Assembly: GCA_964407285.1 (NCBI GenBank)
Contig: CAYOVG010000182.1
Span: 1-13,630 of the forward strand
Direction of reading: 5' to 3'
Source: CAYOVG01 sp964407285
Lineage (GTDB): Bacteria > Desulfobacterota > Syntrophobacteria > Syntrophobacterales > Syntrophobacteraceae
DNA length: 13,630 bases
Shown here: piece after piece, positions 1-6,539 of the stretch
How the letters are laid out: each line of letters opens with the position of its first letter
Position numbering within the stretch: position 1 is the first letter of the stretch
The notes under the pieces: model-generated
Databases searched by the model: none
Told to the model about the DNA's origin: nothing
What the model saw: only the letters and a program-made list of their open reading frames with translations
Made by a program: the position numbers and the translations under genes

Positions 1-555
1 GGCCCTGTACCACAGTTCGAAAGTGCGGAAATAATCGTCCATGGTCCCCTGCCAGAAATCATGGATCTCGGGTTCGTTGCCGAAGCGGAAGAACTGGATC
101 GTACGTCTGTACGACGCGGCGACCTGTTGGAGTTCTCTGACCTGTTGCTTGATCGTGTTCTGGTACCTGAACGGGTCCGAGGGCGCTTTCTTCGTCGCGA
201 ACCCGGCCATAATTTCCATTCCCTGCCTGAGGCTCTCATTTATTATGGATTTGACTTCGGTGATGCTGTTCGGCTGACGGGTGGAGCCCGTGAAAACCGG
301 CGGAGAAACGGCATTCTCGTCGTAGTGGAGTACGGTTTCCATCAGGCGGAGCCCGGCCTGTTTGTTGAGCGCGAGCCCGGTGGGGTCGTAGTACGGTCCC
401 GCCGTGGCGCCGAAGACGAATGGAGAAAGGTTGCCGATCTCCACCGAACCGCAGTCGATGTTCACCTGGACGGCGTCATCCGCGGCGTGTGTGTTGACGC
501 CGTAAGAAAAAAGCAAGACACTCGCCGCGGCCAGGATAGTAGCAAGTAGCTTCAT
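1..555 (-). CDS. Secreted glycoside hydrolase, clan GH-A-like (partial, C-terminus outside window)
   Basis: Reading the minus strand from the ATG at 555, the frame stays open for 185 codons to the window edge, so only the N-terminal part is present. Residues 1-24 look like a Sec signal peptide: a Lys at position 3, a hydrophobic stretch (LLATILAAASVLLF) and a THA|AD cleavage site. The mature part begins with an FVFGATAGPYY stretch. At 160-162 it carries FGNEPE, the Asn-Glu-Pro signature that ends beta-strand 4 in clan GH-A hydrolases (such as GH39 and GH51), where Glu161 would be the acid/base. A GAGGAA ribosome-binding site lies about 9 nt upstream. The nucleophile Glu would lie beyond the edge. 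The family is inferred from this motif and the overall look, so substrate and exact GH number are open. It is divergent from the flagellar genes and probably unrelated to them. Confidence 0.72.
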   Translation of the reverse strand, partial: MKLLATILAAASVLLFSYGVNTHAADDAVQVNIDCGSVEIGNLSPFVFGATAGPYYDPTGLALNKQAGLRLMETVLHYDENAVSPPVFTGSTRQPNSITEVKSIINESLRQGMEIMAGFATKKAPSDPFRYQNTIKQQVRELQQVAASYRRTIQFFRFGNEPEIHDFWQGTMDDYFRTFELWYRA

Positions 556-617
556 AGGCTGATTCCTCATTCGGTTTTCAAACTATCGGTTCATAAGAAA
601 AGGTGAAGGTCTCCCAC

Positions 618-663
618 CGTCATTCCCATGACGGACAGGTCGCTACCGTTAGCGGGAATGGCG
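618..663. repeat. REP-like imperfect inverted repeat
   Basis: CGTCATTCCC at 618-627 faces GGGAATGGCG at 654-663; nine of the ten positions pair. The same CGTCATTCCC word recurs at 6384-6393, in another spacer of this window. Short palindromes around a CGTCATTCCC core are common dispersed intergenic elements in proteobacterial genomes. With only two sites visible, the family assignment is tentative. Confidence 0.4.
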
Positions 664-1031
664 TTGTGAGCGGCGCATGGATTGGAGCGATACCGTATGG
701 AGCGGGATGCCGGGCTCACGGGCGACGGCGAGGAACGCCGCTCGCCACTGTCGGCGCTCCGGCCGTTTGCCGGGATGCCGGACGCGCTGCCCGGCGTTGC
801 GGATTTTATGCTCGAGAAGCATCGAGGAGGTGAGATTCGGAGGAAGCGGGAGCCCCTCGATAGAGGATTGTTCTCTTGACATCTTTGAGAACGTTTCCGG
901 TTCGAGCCCTTCGAAGCGGGCTCGGGACAGCCTCGAGACCCTGTTGATTATCGGCCCCTATTCGCTTTGTTCATTTGCGTTCGATCCGCATCCCCCCTTT
1001 CCGCATTCAGGTCCGGACCCATCTGCCCGGT

Positions 1032-1071
1032 ATCAGGTTATTGCAGAAATTCCAAACACATAATCAGGTTA
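1032..1071 (+). promoter_or_regulatory. Direct-repeat pair, candidate sigma-54 activator binding sites
   Basis: ATCAGGTTA occurs at 1032-1040 and again at 1063-1071, 31 bp apart, close to three helical turns. Both copies are followed by two variable bases and then GC. Their centres lie about 150 and 119 bp upstream of the transcript start predicted from the -24/-12 element. Sigma-54 activators of the NtrC/FlrC/FleQ family usually bind at that distance, often at paired sites on one face of the helix. The repeat is seen in the sequence; the binding role is inference. Confidence 0.5.
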
Positions 1072-1159
1072 ACGCCGTAAATCCGCACTCACAATGGGGA
1101 TTGGACATTATTTCAAAAATGCGAAACCTACTGTCATTCTACTGGCGGGTTTGTTGAAT

Positions 1160-1174
1160 TGGCACTTTCATTGC
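1160..1174 (+). promoter_or_regulatory. Sigma-54 (RpoN) -24/-12 promoter for the flgF operon
   Basis: The sequence TGGCAC-TTTCA-TTGC matches the RpoN consensus TGGCAC-N5-TTGC at every defined position, including the invariant GG (1161-1162) and GC (1173-1174). The spacing predicts a start near 1186, giving a leader of about 22 nt before the flgF ATG. A strong AGGAGG Shine-Dalgarno sequence lies at 1197-1202. Sigma-54 control of rod, ring and hook genes is well established in many flagellated proteobacteria. The expected activator is an AAA+ enhancer-binding protein, not encoded in this window. Confidence 0.9.
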
Positions 1175-1207
1175 TTATGAGAATACCCGTAAGAGAGGAG
1201 GGTCGCC

Positions 1208-1894
1208 ATGCGAATCGGAGCGGACATAGCAGCACTGGGATCGATGCAGCAGCAAAAGCGCCTGGATGTCATAGCGAACAACATCGCTAACGTGGATTCC
1301 CCGGGCTTCAAAAAGGACAACGTTCTTTTCAGCGATTTCGTCTACCAGACCACTCAGACCCAGATGGACCAGGGGACTGTGCGGACTACGGGCGACCCTT
1401 TGAATATCGCCCTGGTGGGAGAGGGGTTCCTTCGGGTACAGACGCCGGAAGGGGTACGCTATACCCGCGCCGGAAACCTGACGCTCAACAGGGACAATAC
1501 CATCGTTACCCAGGACGGATATCCCGTGCTGGGGCAAGGAGGACCCATCGCGGTGCCCGACAGCGAGAACCGCGGGCAAATCCGAATTGAATCCAATGGT
1601 CAGATCTACGACGGAAACGACGATATCGGCAAGCTGGACATAGTCCAGTTTCCCAAGGAATCGCGGCTCGAAAAAACCGGAAATTCCTACTTCAAGCCGG
1701 TAAAGGAAGACGATGCGCCCGCGCCCGCCGTCGACTGCGTCGTGCAGCAGGGCGCTCTGGAAACCGCCAATTTCACCGTGGTGGAGGAAATGACGCGGAT
1801 GATCGATACGCTACGGGTTTTTGAAGCCTATCAGAGAACCATGCAGGCCCACCACCAGGAAGATACCCAGTTGATCAACAAACTCGGCTCGTAG
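1208..1894 (+). CDS. flgF: Flagellar proximal rod protein FlgF
   Basis: A 228-residue protein of the FlgF/FlgG rod family, exported by the flagellar type III apparatus and assembled in the periplasmic rod. The N-terminal rod signature ANNIANVDSPGFK is at 23-35, the YTRAGNL core motif at 85-91, and the C-terminal helix VVEEMTRMIDTLRVFEAYQ at 191-209 pairs with the N-terminal helix in the assembled tube. The protein is shorter than the FlgG that follows, and its place just before flgG supports FlgF. The ATG at 1208 is fixed by AGGAGG at 1197-1202 and lies about 22 nt after the predicted sigma-54 start. The stop codon is 13 nt before flgG. It has no signal peptide, as expected for an axial protein. 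Confidence 0.93.
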   Translation: MRIGADIAALGSMQQQKRLDVIANNIANVDSPGFKKDNVLFSDFVYQTTQTQMDQGTVRTTGDPLNIALVGEGFLRVQTPEGVRYTRAGNLTLNRDNTIVTQDGYPVLGQGGPIAVPDSENRGQIRIESNGQIYDGNDDIGKLDIVQFPKESRLEKTGNSYFKPVKEDDAPAPAVDCVVQQGALETANFTVVEEMTRMIDTLRVFEAYQRTMQAHHQEDTQLINKLGS

Positions 1895-1907
1895 GAGGAC
1901 TATCGCC

Positions 1908-2690
1908 ATGATGCGCAGCCTTTGGACAGCGGCAACGGGCATGTCTGCTCAGCAGACGAATATGGACGTCATCGCCAACAACCTCGCCAACTCGAATACG
2001 ACCGGCTTCAAGCGCAGCAGGGCGAACTTCGAGGACCTGATGTACCAGAACATCATTCCACCGGGCGCCACCACGGTCAACGACACCCAGGTCCCCGTCG
2101 GCATCCAGGTCGGCATGGGCGTAAGGACCAATGCGGTCCAGAAGATCTTCACGCAGGGAAACTTTTCCCAGACGGAAAACCAGTTGGACCTGGCGATCCA
2201 GGGAAAGGGGTTTTTCAAGGTCCGTAAGGGAGACGCCGATGTCTACACCCGCGCCGGGTCGTTCAAGCTCAACCAGGAGGGGTACATCGTGGACGCCGAC
2301 GGCAATCGGCTCCAGCCGGAAATCAGTATCCCGAACACGGCCACGGCCATCACCATCGATGCCGGCGGAGCGCTCAGCGCCGTGGATCAGAGCGGCACGG
2401 TGGTCGCCACCGGGCAGATCAATATCTACGACTTCATGAACCAGGGCGGGCTGCTCAGCCAGGGCAAGAACTACTTCACCCCCACGGCCGCGTCCGGCGA
2501 CGCGGTGGAGGGAACGCCGGGTTCGAACGGGCTCGGCTCGCTCCTCCAGGGCAACCTGGAAAGCTCCAACATCAGCGTGGTGGAGGAGATGGTGAACATG
2601 ATCGTTGGCCAGAGAGCCTATGAAGCCAATTCCAAGGTCATCAAGGCGTCGGACGACATGCTTCAGATCGCCAACAACGTGAAGGTGTAG
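1908..2690 (+). CDS. flgG: Flagellar distal rod protein FlgG
   Basis: A 260-residue distal rod protein, the usual FlgG length. The N-terminus MMRSLWTAATGM and the ANNLANSNTTGFK signature (23-35) are typical of FlgG. The C-terminal helix begins VVEEMVNMIVGQRAYEANSK at 224 and ends ANNVKV. FlgG forms the drive-shaft segment inside the P and L rings and joins the hook. The Shine-Dalgarno sequence AGGAGG sits right at the flgF stop codon, 13 nt before this ATG, so the two genes should be co-translated in one transcript. It is clearly a paralogue of FlgF. Nothing is unusual in length or motifs. Confidence 0.96.
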   Translation: MMRSLWTAATGMSAQQTNMDVIANNLANSNTTGFKRSRANFEDLMYQNIIPPGATTVNDTQVPVGIQVGMGVRTNAVQKIFTQGNFSQTENQLDLAIQGKGFFKVRKGDADVYTRAGSFKLNQEGYIVDADGNRLQPEISIPNTATAITIDAGGALSAVDQSGTVVATGQINIYDFMNQGGLLSQGKNYFTPTAASGDAVEGTPGSNGLGSLLQGNLESSNISVVEEMVNMIVGQRAYEANSKVIKASDDMLQIANNVKV

Positions 2691-2766
2691 TGAGGGTATA
2701 GGACGGAATCGCGGCCTGCGTGAAGCGTGAAGGCGGAAAACGTGAGAAACGAGGGGTAGAGGGACG

Positions 2767-3795
2767 ATGAGACGCCGGAGTATCATAGTAGCGGGATTGC
2801 TGTTCGCATGCCTTACGCTGGTCCCGTGGGGACCGCCCGGCAGCGGGGGGCAAACCGGTTCCGTCTGCCTGGCCTTGAGTTCTCTTGCCGAAATCCGTAT
2901 CATCTCCAGGGTCAAGGTCACCGGAAAGAACGTCACGCTCCTGGATTTGTGCAACCGGGACGCTTTGCCGGACGACTGGAAGGAGGCGATGGCGGATGTG
3001 GACATCGGCGAGACCCCGGCGCTCGGTGAAGACAAGTACGTCTATCCGGACACCCTCAGGACCTACCTGAACCAGTATCTCACTTCGCAAGGGGTCGATC
3101 CGGCCGGGGTCCGCCTGGTGATTCCGGAAAAGATCATCGTGCAGACCCAGTCCATTCGCGTGGGACAGGAAGAGGTGGAGGAGATCTTCAGGAACTATGT
3201 TTACAGCCATGCTCCCTGGAACAGGAAGGACATGGAGGTCGAGAGGGTCTCGGCACCGTCGTCGATTCCCGCCATGCCTTACGGAGAGTTGACCCACGAG
3301 GTGGAGGCGTCTCCGAGAGAGCAGTTCATCGGGAACGTTACGCTGACGGTGGATTTTTACATCGACGGCGAGAAGCAGCACAGCGTGAAGGTGAGCGGGA
3401 AAGTGAACGTGCACCAGGAAGTAGTGGTGGCCCGCCGTCCTCTCAAGCGCGATACGGTCATCGTTGCGGAGGACGTGGATGTCCGGCGCATTCCCCTTAC
3501 CGACCCTAAAGACCGGTCCGCCACCGAGGTCTCACAGGTGATCGGAAAACGGCTCCTTCGCGCCGTCGGGATGCAGCAGCCGATCCTGGCCGATTTCCTG
3601 GACAAGGCGCTTTCCGTCAAGCCCGGCGATGCCGTCAGCATCGTGTTCCAGCAGGGATCGCTCAAGCTGGTGGCCAGAGGCCGGGTGCAGGATGGGGGAG
3701 GCGTGGGCGATACCGTTCGCGTGGTCAATACGAAGTCCCATAAGGTCCTGTCGTGCCAGGTGCTGGACAACCAGACGGTCCGGCCGGTGCAATGA
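2767..3795 (+). CDS. flgA: P-ring assembly chaperone FlgA
   Basis: A 342-residue periplasmic protein, longer than the roughly 220-residue enterobacterial FlgA, with extra sequence N-terminal to the conserved part. A basic start (MRRR) and hydrophobic stretch to about residue 20 form a Sec signal. Residues about 45-215 hold the FlgA N-terminal region. Residues 218-280 (VVVARRPLKRDTVI and DVDVRRIPL) form an SAF domain, followed by a C-terminal beta module with GDAVSIV, RGRVQDGG and NTKSHKVL typical of FlgA. FlgA helps FlgI assemble into the P ring, fitting its place between flgG and flgH-flgI. An AGAGGG Shine-Dalgarno sequence lies just before the ATG. The 76-nt gap after flgG holds no clear terminator. 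The stop is followed directly by an 8-bp tandem repeat. Confidence 0.92.
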   Translation: MRRRSIIVAGLLFACLTLVPWGPPGSGGQTGSVCLALSSLAEIRIISRVKVTGKNVTLLDLCNRDALPDDWKEAMADVDIGETPALGEDKYVYPDTLRTYLNQYLTSQGVDPAGVRLVIPEKIIVQTQSIRVGQEEVEEIFRNYVYSHAPWNRKDMEVERVSAPSSIPAMPYGELTHEVEASPREQFIGNVTLTVDFYIDGEKQHSVKVSGKVNVHQEVVVARRPLKRDTVIVAEDVDVRRIPLTDPKDRSATEVSQVIGKRLLRAVGMQQPILADFLDKALSVKPGDAVSIVFQQGSLKLVARGRVQDGGGVGDTVRVVNTKSHKVLSCQVLDNQTVRPVQ

Positions 3796-3798
3796 GTG

Positions 3799-3838
3799 GG
3801 TGAAGGGGTGAGTAGGTGAATGGGTGAATGGGTGTGTG
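3799..3838. repeat. Octanucleotide tandem repeat, five units of GGTGAATG type
   Basis: GGTG recurs at 3799, 3807, 3815, 3823 and 3831, an exact period of 8. The units read GGTGAAGG, GGTGAGTA, GGTGAATG, GGTGAATG, GGTGTGTG. The array starts four bases after the flgA stop codon. A tract this short and imperfect could arise by slippage; no function is evident. Confidence 0.85.
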
Positions 3839-3947
3839 CCCGGCCGGCTTGCTTGTCGCCGGACAGGGCCTGGCGACGATACGCCGGCGGTCTACGAGAA
3901 CTCAAGCCCGCAATGCGGATTTACCTGTGGCCGGCGGGAAACCGGAC

Positions 3948-4003
3948 TCGCAACCCGTAACCCGCAACCCGTAACCCGCAACGCGCAACGCGTAACCCGT
4001 AAC
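3948..4003. repeat. Heptanucleotide tandem array A, eight units of NCGYAAC
   Basis: Eight contiguous 7-bp units: TCGCAAC, CCGTAAC, CCGCAAC, CCGTAAC, CCGCAAC, GCGCAAC, GCGTAAC, CCGTAAC, then a decayed unit GCGAAGC. Only unit positions 1 and 4 vary, mostly between C and G at position 1 and between C and T at position 4. A period of 7 is not a multiple of 3, which argues against a coding repeat. Confidence 0.92.
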
Positions 4004-4050
4004 GCGAAGCCAAGCTGCGGTTCACGCCTAAGGTCCACGAGGACCCGAAC

Positions 4051-4099
4051 GCGCAACCCGCAACCCGCAACTCGCAACCCGCAACCCGCAACCCGCAAC
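4051..4099. repeat. Heptanucleotide tandem array B, seven units of CCGCAAC
   Basis: Seven contiguous 7-bp units: GCGCAAC, CCGCAAC, CCGCAAC, TCGCAAC, and three more CCGCAAC. It is the same motif and orientation as array A, 47 bp downstream, but more uniform: no T at unit position 4. It ends 29 bp before the flgH start codon. Inverted copies of the motif occur just after flgH and in both spacers around the first MotB-like gene. Confidence 0.92.
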
Positions 4100-4128
4100 C
4101 CAAAGTTCTAAACCGAGAGGGGAAAAAC

Positions 4129-4917
4129 ATGCAGATCATTACGATGGGAAAGTTCTTCCGGTCCTTCCCTTTTTTGCCGCATCCGCGGATCGTGAAGTGG
4201 AAAGGCCTTTTGCCGTGCGTTCTTCTCCTGTCGGCGCTCCACGTCCAGGGTTGCGCGACCACGTCCGACATCATGCCGCCCGCGCTGCCGTCCGAAGCCA
4301 AAACGCTGCCGTCGTTTTCGGCCGCCTCCCCCACGCCTTCTTCGTCTCTGTTTCCGGACCGCAGGTCTCCGGGGTCGCTCTGGGGCCCCGCGTCCAACTC
4401 CTACTTCCAGGATATCAAGGCGCGCGCGGTGGGCGATGTGGTCACCATCACCGTGAGCGAGGAGTCCAAAGCCCAGAACCAGGCCAACACCAAAGCCAAC
4501 AAGAATCAGGATTACGCTTCGAGCCTCACCATCCAGGACCCCACCCTTGGGGGCAAGTCACTTATGGGCGGCGATACCTCGCTGGGATGGAAGGGAACTT
4601 TCGCCAACAAATTTCAGGGCCAGGGCAGCACCGACCGCAGCAACTCCATCACGGCCATCATGACCGCCACGGTGGTGGATATCATGCCCAACGGCAATAT
4701 GCTCATACGAGGCTCCCGGTGGACGAAGGTAAATGAAGAGTACCAGCAGATAGTCCTCGAAGGGGTCGTAAGGCCTTCCGATGTTACCAGGAACAACACC
4801 GTCCTTTCGCAGAACATCGCGGACGCAAGGATCTACGTTGTCGGGAAGGGTCCCGTAACACAGGTACAGAAACCCGGATGGCTGAGCCAGTTGATCAACT
4901 ACATCAATCCGTTCTAG
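4129..4917 (+). CDS. flgH: Flagellar L-ring lipoprotein FlgH
   Basis: A 262-residue outer-membrane lipoprotein that forms the L ring around the rod. The lipobox HVQGC gives a lipidated Cys42. The signal region is long because the start at 4129, supported by GAGAGGGG 8 nt upstream, places about 26 residues before the hydrophobic core; Met6 (4144) is an alternative start. Conserved FlgH features follow in order: SLWGP near 83-87, DIKARAVGDVVTITVSE, the FQGQGSTDRSN segment, MPNGNMLIRG, EGVVRPSDV, NTVLSQNIADARI and the C-terminal GWLSQLINYINPF. A 175-bp spacer separates it from flgI. The region between Cys42 and about residue 82 is Pro/Ser-rich and less conserved, as is usual. The gene is flanked by inverted copies of the heptamer motif. 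Confidence 0.95.
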   Translation: MQIITMGKFFRSFPFLPHPRIVKWKGLLPCVLLLSALHVQGCATTSDIMPPALPSEAKTLPSFSAASPTPSSSLFPDRRSPGSLWGPASNSYFQDIKARAVGDVVTITVSEESKAQNQANTKANKNQDYASSLTIQDPTLGGKSLMGGDTSLGWKGTFANKFQGQGSTDRSNSITAIMTATVVDIMPNGNMLIRGSRWTKVNEEYQQIVLEGVVRPSDVTRNNTVLSQNIADARIYVVGKGPVTQVQKPGWLSQLINYINPF

Positions 4918-4927
4918 CGGGTTGCGG
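4918..4927 (-). repeat. Inverted single copy of the heptamer motif after flgH
   Basis: CGGGTTGCGG starts on the base after the flgH stop codon. It is the reverse complement of CCGCAACCCG, which recurs in array B. It also forms one arm of a small hairpin, TGCGG-AAAA-CCGCA (4923-4936). There is no T-tract after it, so it is not called as a terminator. Confidence 0.6.
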
Positions 4928-5092
4928 AAAACCGCACGGGCCGGGACTCCGTGTCAAGTAAAATCTCAGGTGGCGGCTGGAAAAATACCTGACCCGGATG
5001 ATGGGACCCGGTGCTCCCGCGGGAACGGTTCCTCCTCACCCGGTTTTCGGCATCAAACGTCCGGCATCTTATAAAATAACGGGAGAAGCCCC

Positions 5093-6214
5093 ATGAACGG
5101 CAAGAAGAAGATACGTACGATCCTGCTGATGTTGCTCGCTGTTTGCCTCGTTCGGGTGGAGATGCGCGATGCCGATGCCGCCAGGGTGAAGGATATCGCC
5201 GGCTTTATCGGCGCGCGCACGAATCCCCTGATCGGATACGGGCTGGTGGTAGGCCTCAACGGTACCGGGGACAACACAAATACTCAGTTTACCGTCAATA
5301 CTCTGGCGAATATGCTGGACAATATGGGCGTCCACGTGGAGCCTTCCCAGGTCAAGGTCAAAAACGTGGCAGCCGTCATGGTTACCGCCAAACTCCCGCC
5401 CTTTCTGAGAACGGGCAGCCGGTTGGATGTCGAAGTGTCTTCCATCGGCGACGCCAAGAGCCTGGAAGGAGGCAACCTGCTCATGACCCCGCTCCAGGGA
5501 CCCGACGGGCGCACCTATGCCGTGGCCCAAGGGCCGGTATCCACCGGCGGTTTCAGTGTCAGCGGGGGCAGCGGGAGCAGCGTTTCGAAGAACATCAACA
5601 CCACGGCCTTCATCAGCGGCGGCGCCGTGCTGGAGGCTGAAGTCCCCATGCAGTATTCCAATATGCAGCAACTCGATCTTGTGCTGAAAACACCGGACTT
5701 CACCACTGCCGGCAAGACCGCCAAGAGGATCAACGAAGCCCTCGGGAGCGGGTACGCCCAGGCTGTCGATGCCGCGACCATCAAGATCCAGGTGCCTCCC
5801 GGATACCAGGACCGTCTCGTCGAGATCATCGCGCAAGTGGAAAACCTCGATGTGCAACCCGACACGGTGGCCAAAATCGTGATCAACGAAAGGACCGGGA
5901 CGGTCGTGATGGGCGAGCACGTTCGTATCTCGCCGGTAGCCGTCGCTCACGGCAACCTCACGGTCCAGATTACCGAGCAGCCCGCGGTCTCGCAGCCTCA
6001 GCCTTTCAGCGGGGGTCAGACGGTCGTGGTGCCCCAGACCAACATCCAGGTCCAGGAGGGCAAGGCCGCCTTGACCGTGCTGGGCGGCGGCGCCACCATC
6101 GGGCAGATCATCCAGGGGCTAAACGCCATCGGCGCCACTCCCAGAGACCTGATCAGCATACTCCAGGCGATCAAAGCCGCCGGAGCCTTGCAGGCCGAAC
6201 TGGAACTCATCTAG
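5093..6214 (+). CDS. flgI: Flagellar P-ring protein FlgI
   Basis: A 373-residue periplasmic P-ring subunit of normal family length. A basic N-terminus (MNGKKKIR) and hydrophobic core form a Sec signal with probable cleavage at ADA|ARVKD. The mature start RVKDIAGFIGARTNPLIGYG and the next stretch VVGLNGTGDN are the FlgI hallmark. Later motifs also fit: VHVEPSQVKVKNVAAVMVTA, PPFLRTGSRLDVEVSS, GGNLLMTPL, NERTGTVVMG, and the C-terminal LNAIGATPRDLISILQAIK followed by AAGALQAELELI. GGGAG 8-12 nt upstream supports the ATG at 5093. FlgI assembles on the distal rod with help from FlgA. The stop codon is 5 bp before an assembly gap, so the gene that normally follows cannot be read. Confidence 0.96.
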   Translation: MNGKKKIRTILLMLLAVCLVRVEMRDADAARVKDIAGFIGARTNPLIGYGLVVGLNGTGDNTNTQFTVNTLANMLDNMGVHVEPSQVKVKNVAAVMVTAKLPPFLRTGSRLDVEVSSIGDAKSLEGGNLLMTPLQGPDGRTYAVAQGPVSTGGFSVSGGSGSSVSKNINTTAFISGGAVLEAEVPMQYSNMQQLDLVLKTPDFTTAGKTAKRINEALGSGYAQAVDAATIKIQVPPGYQDRLVEIIAQVENLDVQPDTVAKIVINERTGTVVMGEHVRISPVAVAHGNLTVQITEQPAVSQPQPFSGGQTVVVPQTNIQVQEGKAALTVLGGGATIGQIIQGLNAIGATPRDLISILQAIKAAGALQAELELI

Positions 6215-6219
6215 ACGGC

Positions 6220-6229
6220 NNNNNNNNNN
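6220..6229. other. Assembly gap (10 N)
   Basis: Ten undefined bases lie five bases after the flgI stop codon. The round number and the low-complexity G-rich DNA just beyond it suggest a scaffolding gap and not ten uncertain base calls. Sequence, possibly genes such as flgM, could be missing here. Confidence 0.9.
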
Positions 6230-6282
6230 CTGTGGGCACACACCCCCGGGGGCCTGGCGGCCCGACTGGGACCCCTTTGAGC

Positions 6283-6313
6283 CGGGGCGGGGGGGGGGCG
6301 GGGCGTGGGTTGG
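6283..6313 (+). other. G-run tract, potential G-quadruplex
   Basis: The plus strand carries GGGG, C, a run of ten G, C, GGGG, CGT, GGG, TT, GGG. This gives at least four G-runs with loops of 1-3 nt, which meets the usual quadruplex pattern. It lies about 54 bp beyond the N run and would hinder sequencing or PCR. A biological role is not shown. Confidence 0.6.
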
Positions 6314-6319
6314 GCATCT

Positions 6320-6332
6320 CGGGTTGCGGGTT
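6320..6332 (-). repeat. Inverted heptamer fragment in the spacer before the first MotB-like gene
   Basis: CGGGTTGCGGGTT is the exact reverse complement of a 13-nt stretch of array B (4055-4067). A closely related block, TCGGGTTGCGGGT followed by GGGGCA, recurs at 7414-7433 in the next spacer. Confidence 0.65.
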
Positions 6333-6539
6333 GGGGCATGGTTCCTGGGCCATGAGTTTGAGGCAATGCTCGAGAGGACTTGTCGTCATTCCCGCGCAAG
6401 CGCTAACCCGGGCTGTTCAAGGTCTTTCGGACCCCCGCCCGCGCGGGGGCGCCCCTCTGAGTGTTACTAAGACGCCATCCAAGAGCCGGACCGGCGGAGG
6501 AAACCCGGAAACGTCAACCTGCACGGGCGAGGCCCCAAA

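Larger units (their letters stand above)
556..1207. other. Divergent intergenic region, 652 bp
   Basis: No convincing gene lies here. Short frames on both strands (for example 649-882 minus and 677-1063 plus) have odd composition and no good start context. It contains an imperfect inverted repeat at 618-663, a 7-bp perfect hairpin at 903-924 (CGAGCCC/GGGCTCG, loop 8) without a T-tract, a 9-bp direct repeat at 1032-1040 and 1063-1071, and the sigma-54 promoter at 1160-1174. The segment from about 960 onward is AT-richer than the surrounding coding DNA, as expected for a control region. I found no clear promoter for the minus-strand hydrolase gene. Confidence 0.7.
3796..4128. other. Repeat-rich spacer between flgA and flgH, 333 bp
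   Basis: No gene is supported here. Frames reading through it on either strand are simple products of the repeats. It holds five 8-bp units straight after flgA (3799-3838), two arrays of a 7-bp unit (3948-4003 and 4051-4099), and between them a 47-bp non-repeat segment. The last part (from about 4110) carries the GAGAGGGG ribosome-binding site of flgH. I see no -24/-12 element or good intrinsic terminator. Confidence 0.8.
6215..6539. other. Spacer with assembly gap and G-rich repeats
   Basis: Ten Ns occupy 6220-6229, probably a scaffold join of unknown true length. After it come a CCCCCGGGGG palindrome (6243-6252), a G-run tract (6283-6313), an inverted heptamer fragment (6320-6332), a CGTCATTCCC word (6384-6393) and a 7-bp hairpin CCCCCGC/GCGGGGG (6432-6449) with no T-tract. 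No gene is supported. In the frame of the next gene a TAA at 6468 closes the upstream side. Confidence 0.75.

Noticed and set aside
61..549. Plus-strand 162-codon frame at the left edge
   Set aside because: The minus strand carries a signal peptide, ribosome-binding site and GH-A motif through the same bases; the plus frame is its shadow.
649..882. Minus-strand 77-codon frame in the divergent spacer
   Set aside because: Arg-rich translation in a palindrome-rich, GC-rich stretch with no good ribosome-binding site or known domain; more likely repeat debris than a gene.
880..910. Sigma-70 promoter from TTGACA near 886
   Set aside because: No acceptable -10 hexamer at 16-18 bp; the -24/-12 element downstream explains flgF expression better.
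895..930. tRNA-like fragment (GGTTCGAGCCC resembles a T-loop)
   Set aside because: No acceptor, D or anticodon arms can be built around it; it is just a simple 7-bp hairpin.
1875..3035. Minus-strand 386-codon frame opposite flgG and the start of flgA
   Set aside because: It is a shadow of flgG, which has full family motifs; the translation is His/Arg/Val-rich with no domain.
3948..4099. CRISPR array
   Set aside because: The repeats are 7 bp and contiguous with no spacers, and no cas genes are present.
4923..4936. Terminator after flgH (TGCGG-AAAA-CCGCA)
   Set aside because: Five-base-pair stem and no T-tract on the plus strand; flgI continues in the same direction.
6432..6449. Intrinsic terminator before MotB-like gene 1
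   Set aside because: The stem is strong (CCCCCGC/GCGGGGG) but is followed by CGCCCCTCTG with no T-tract.
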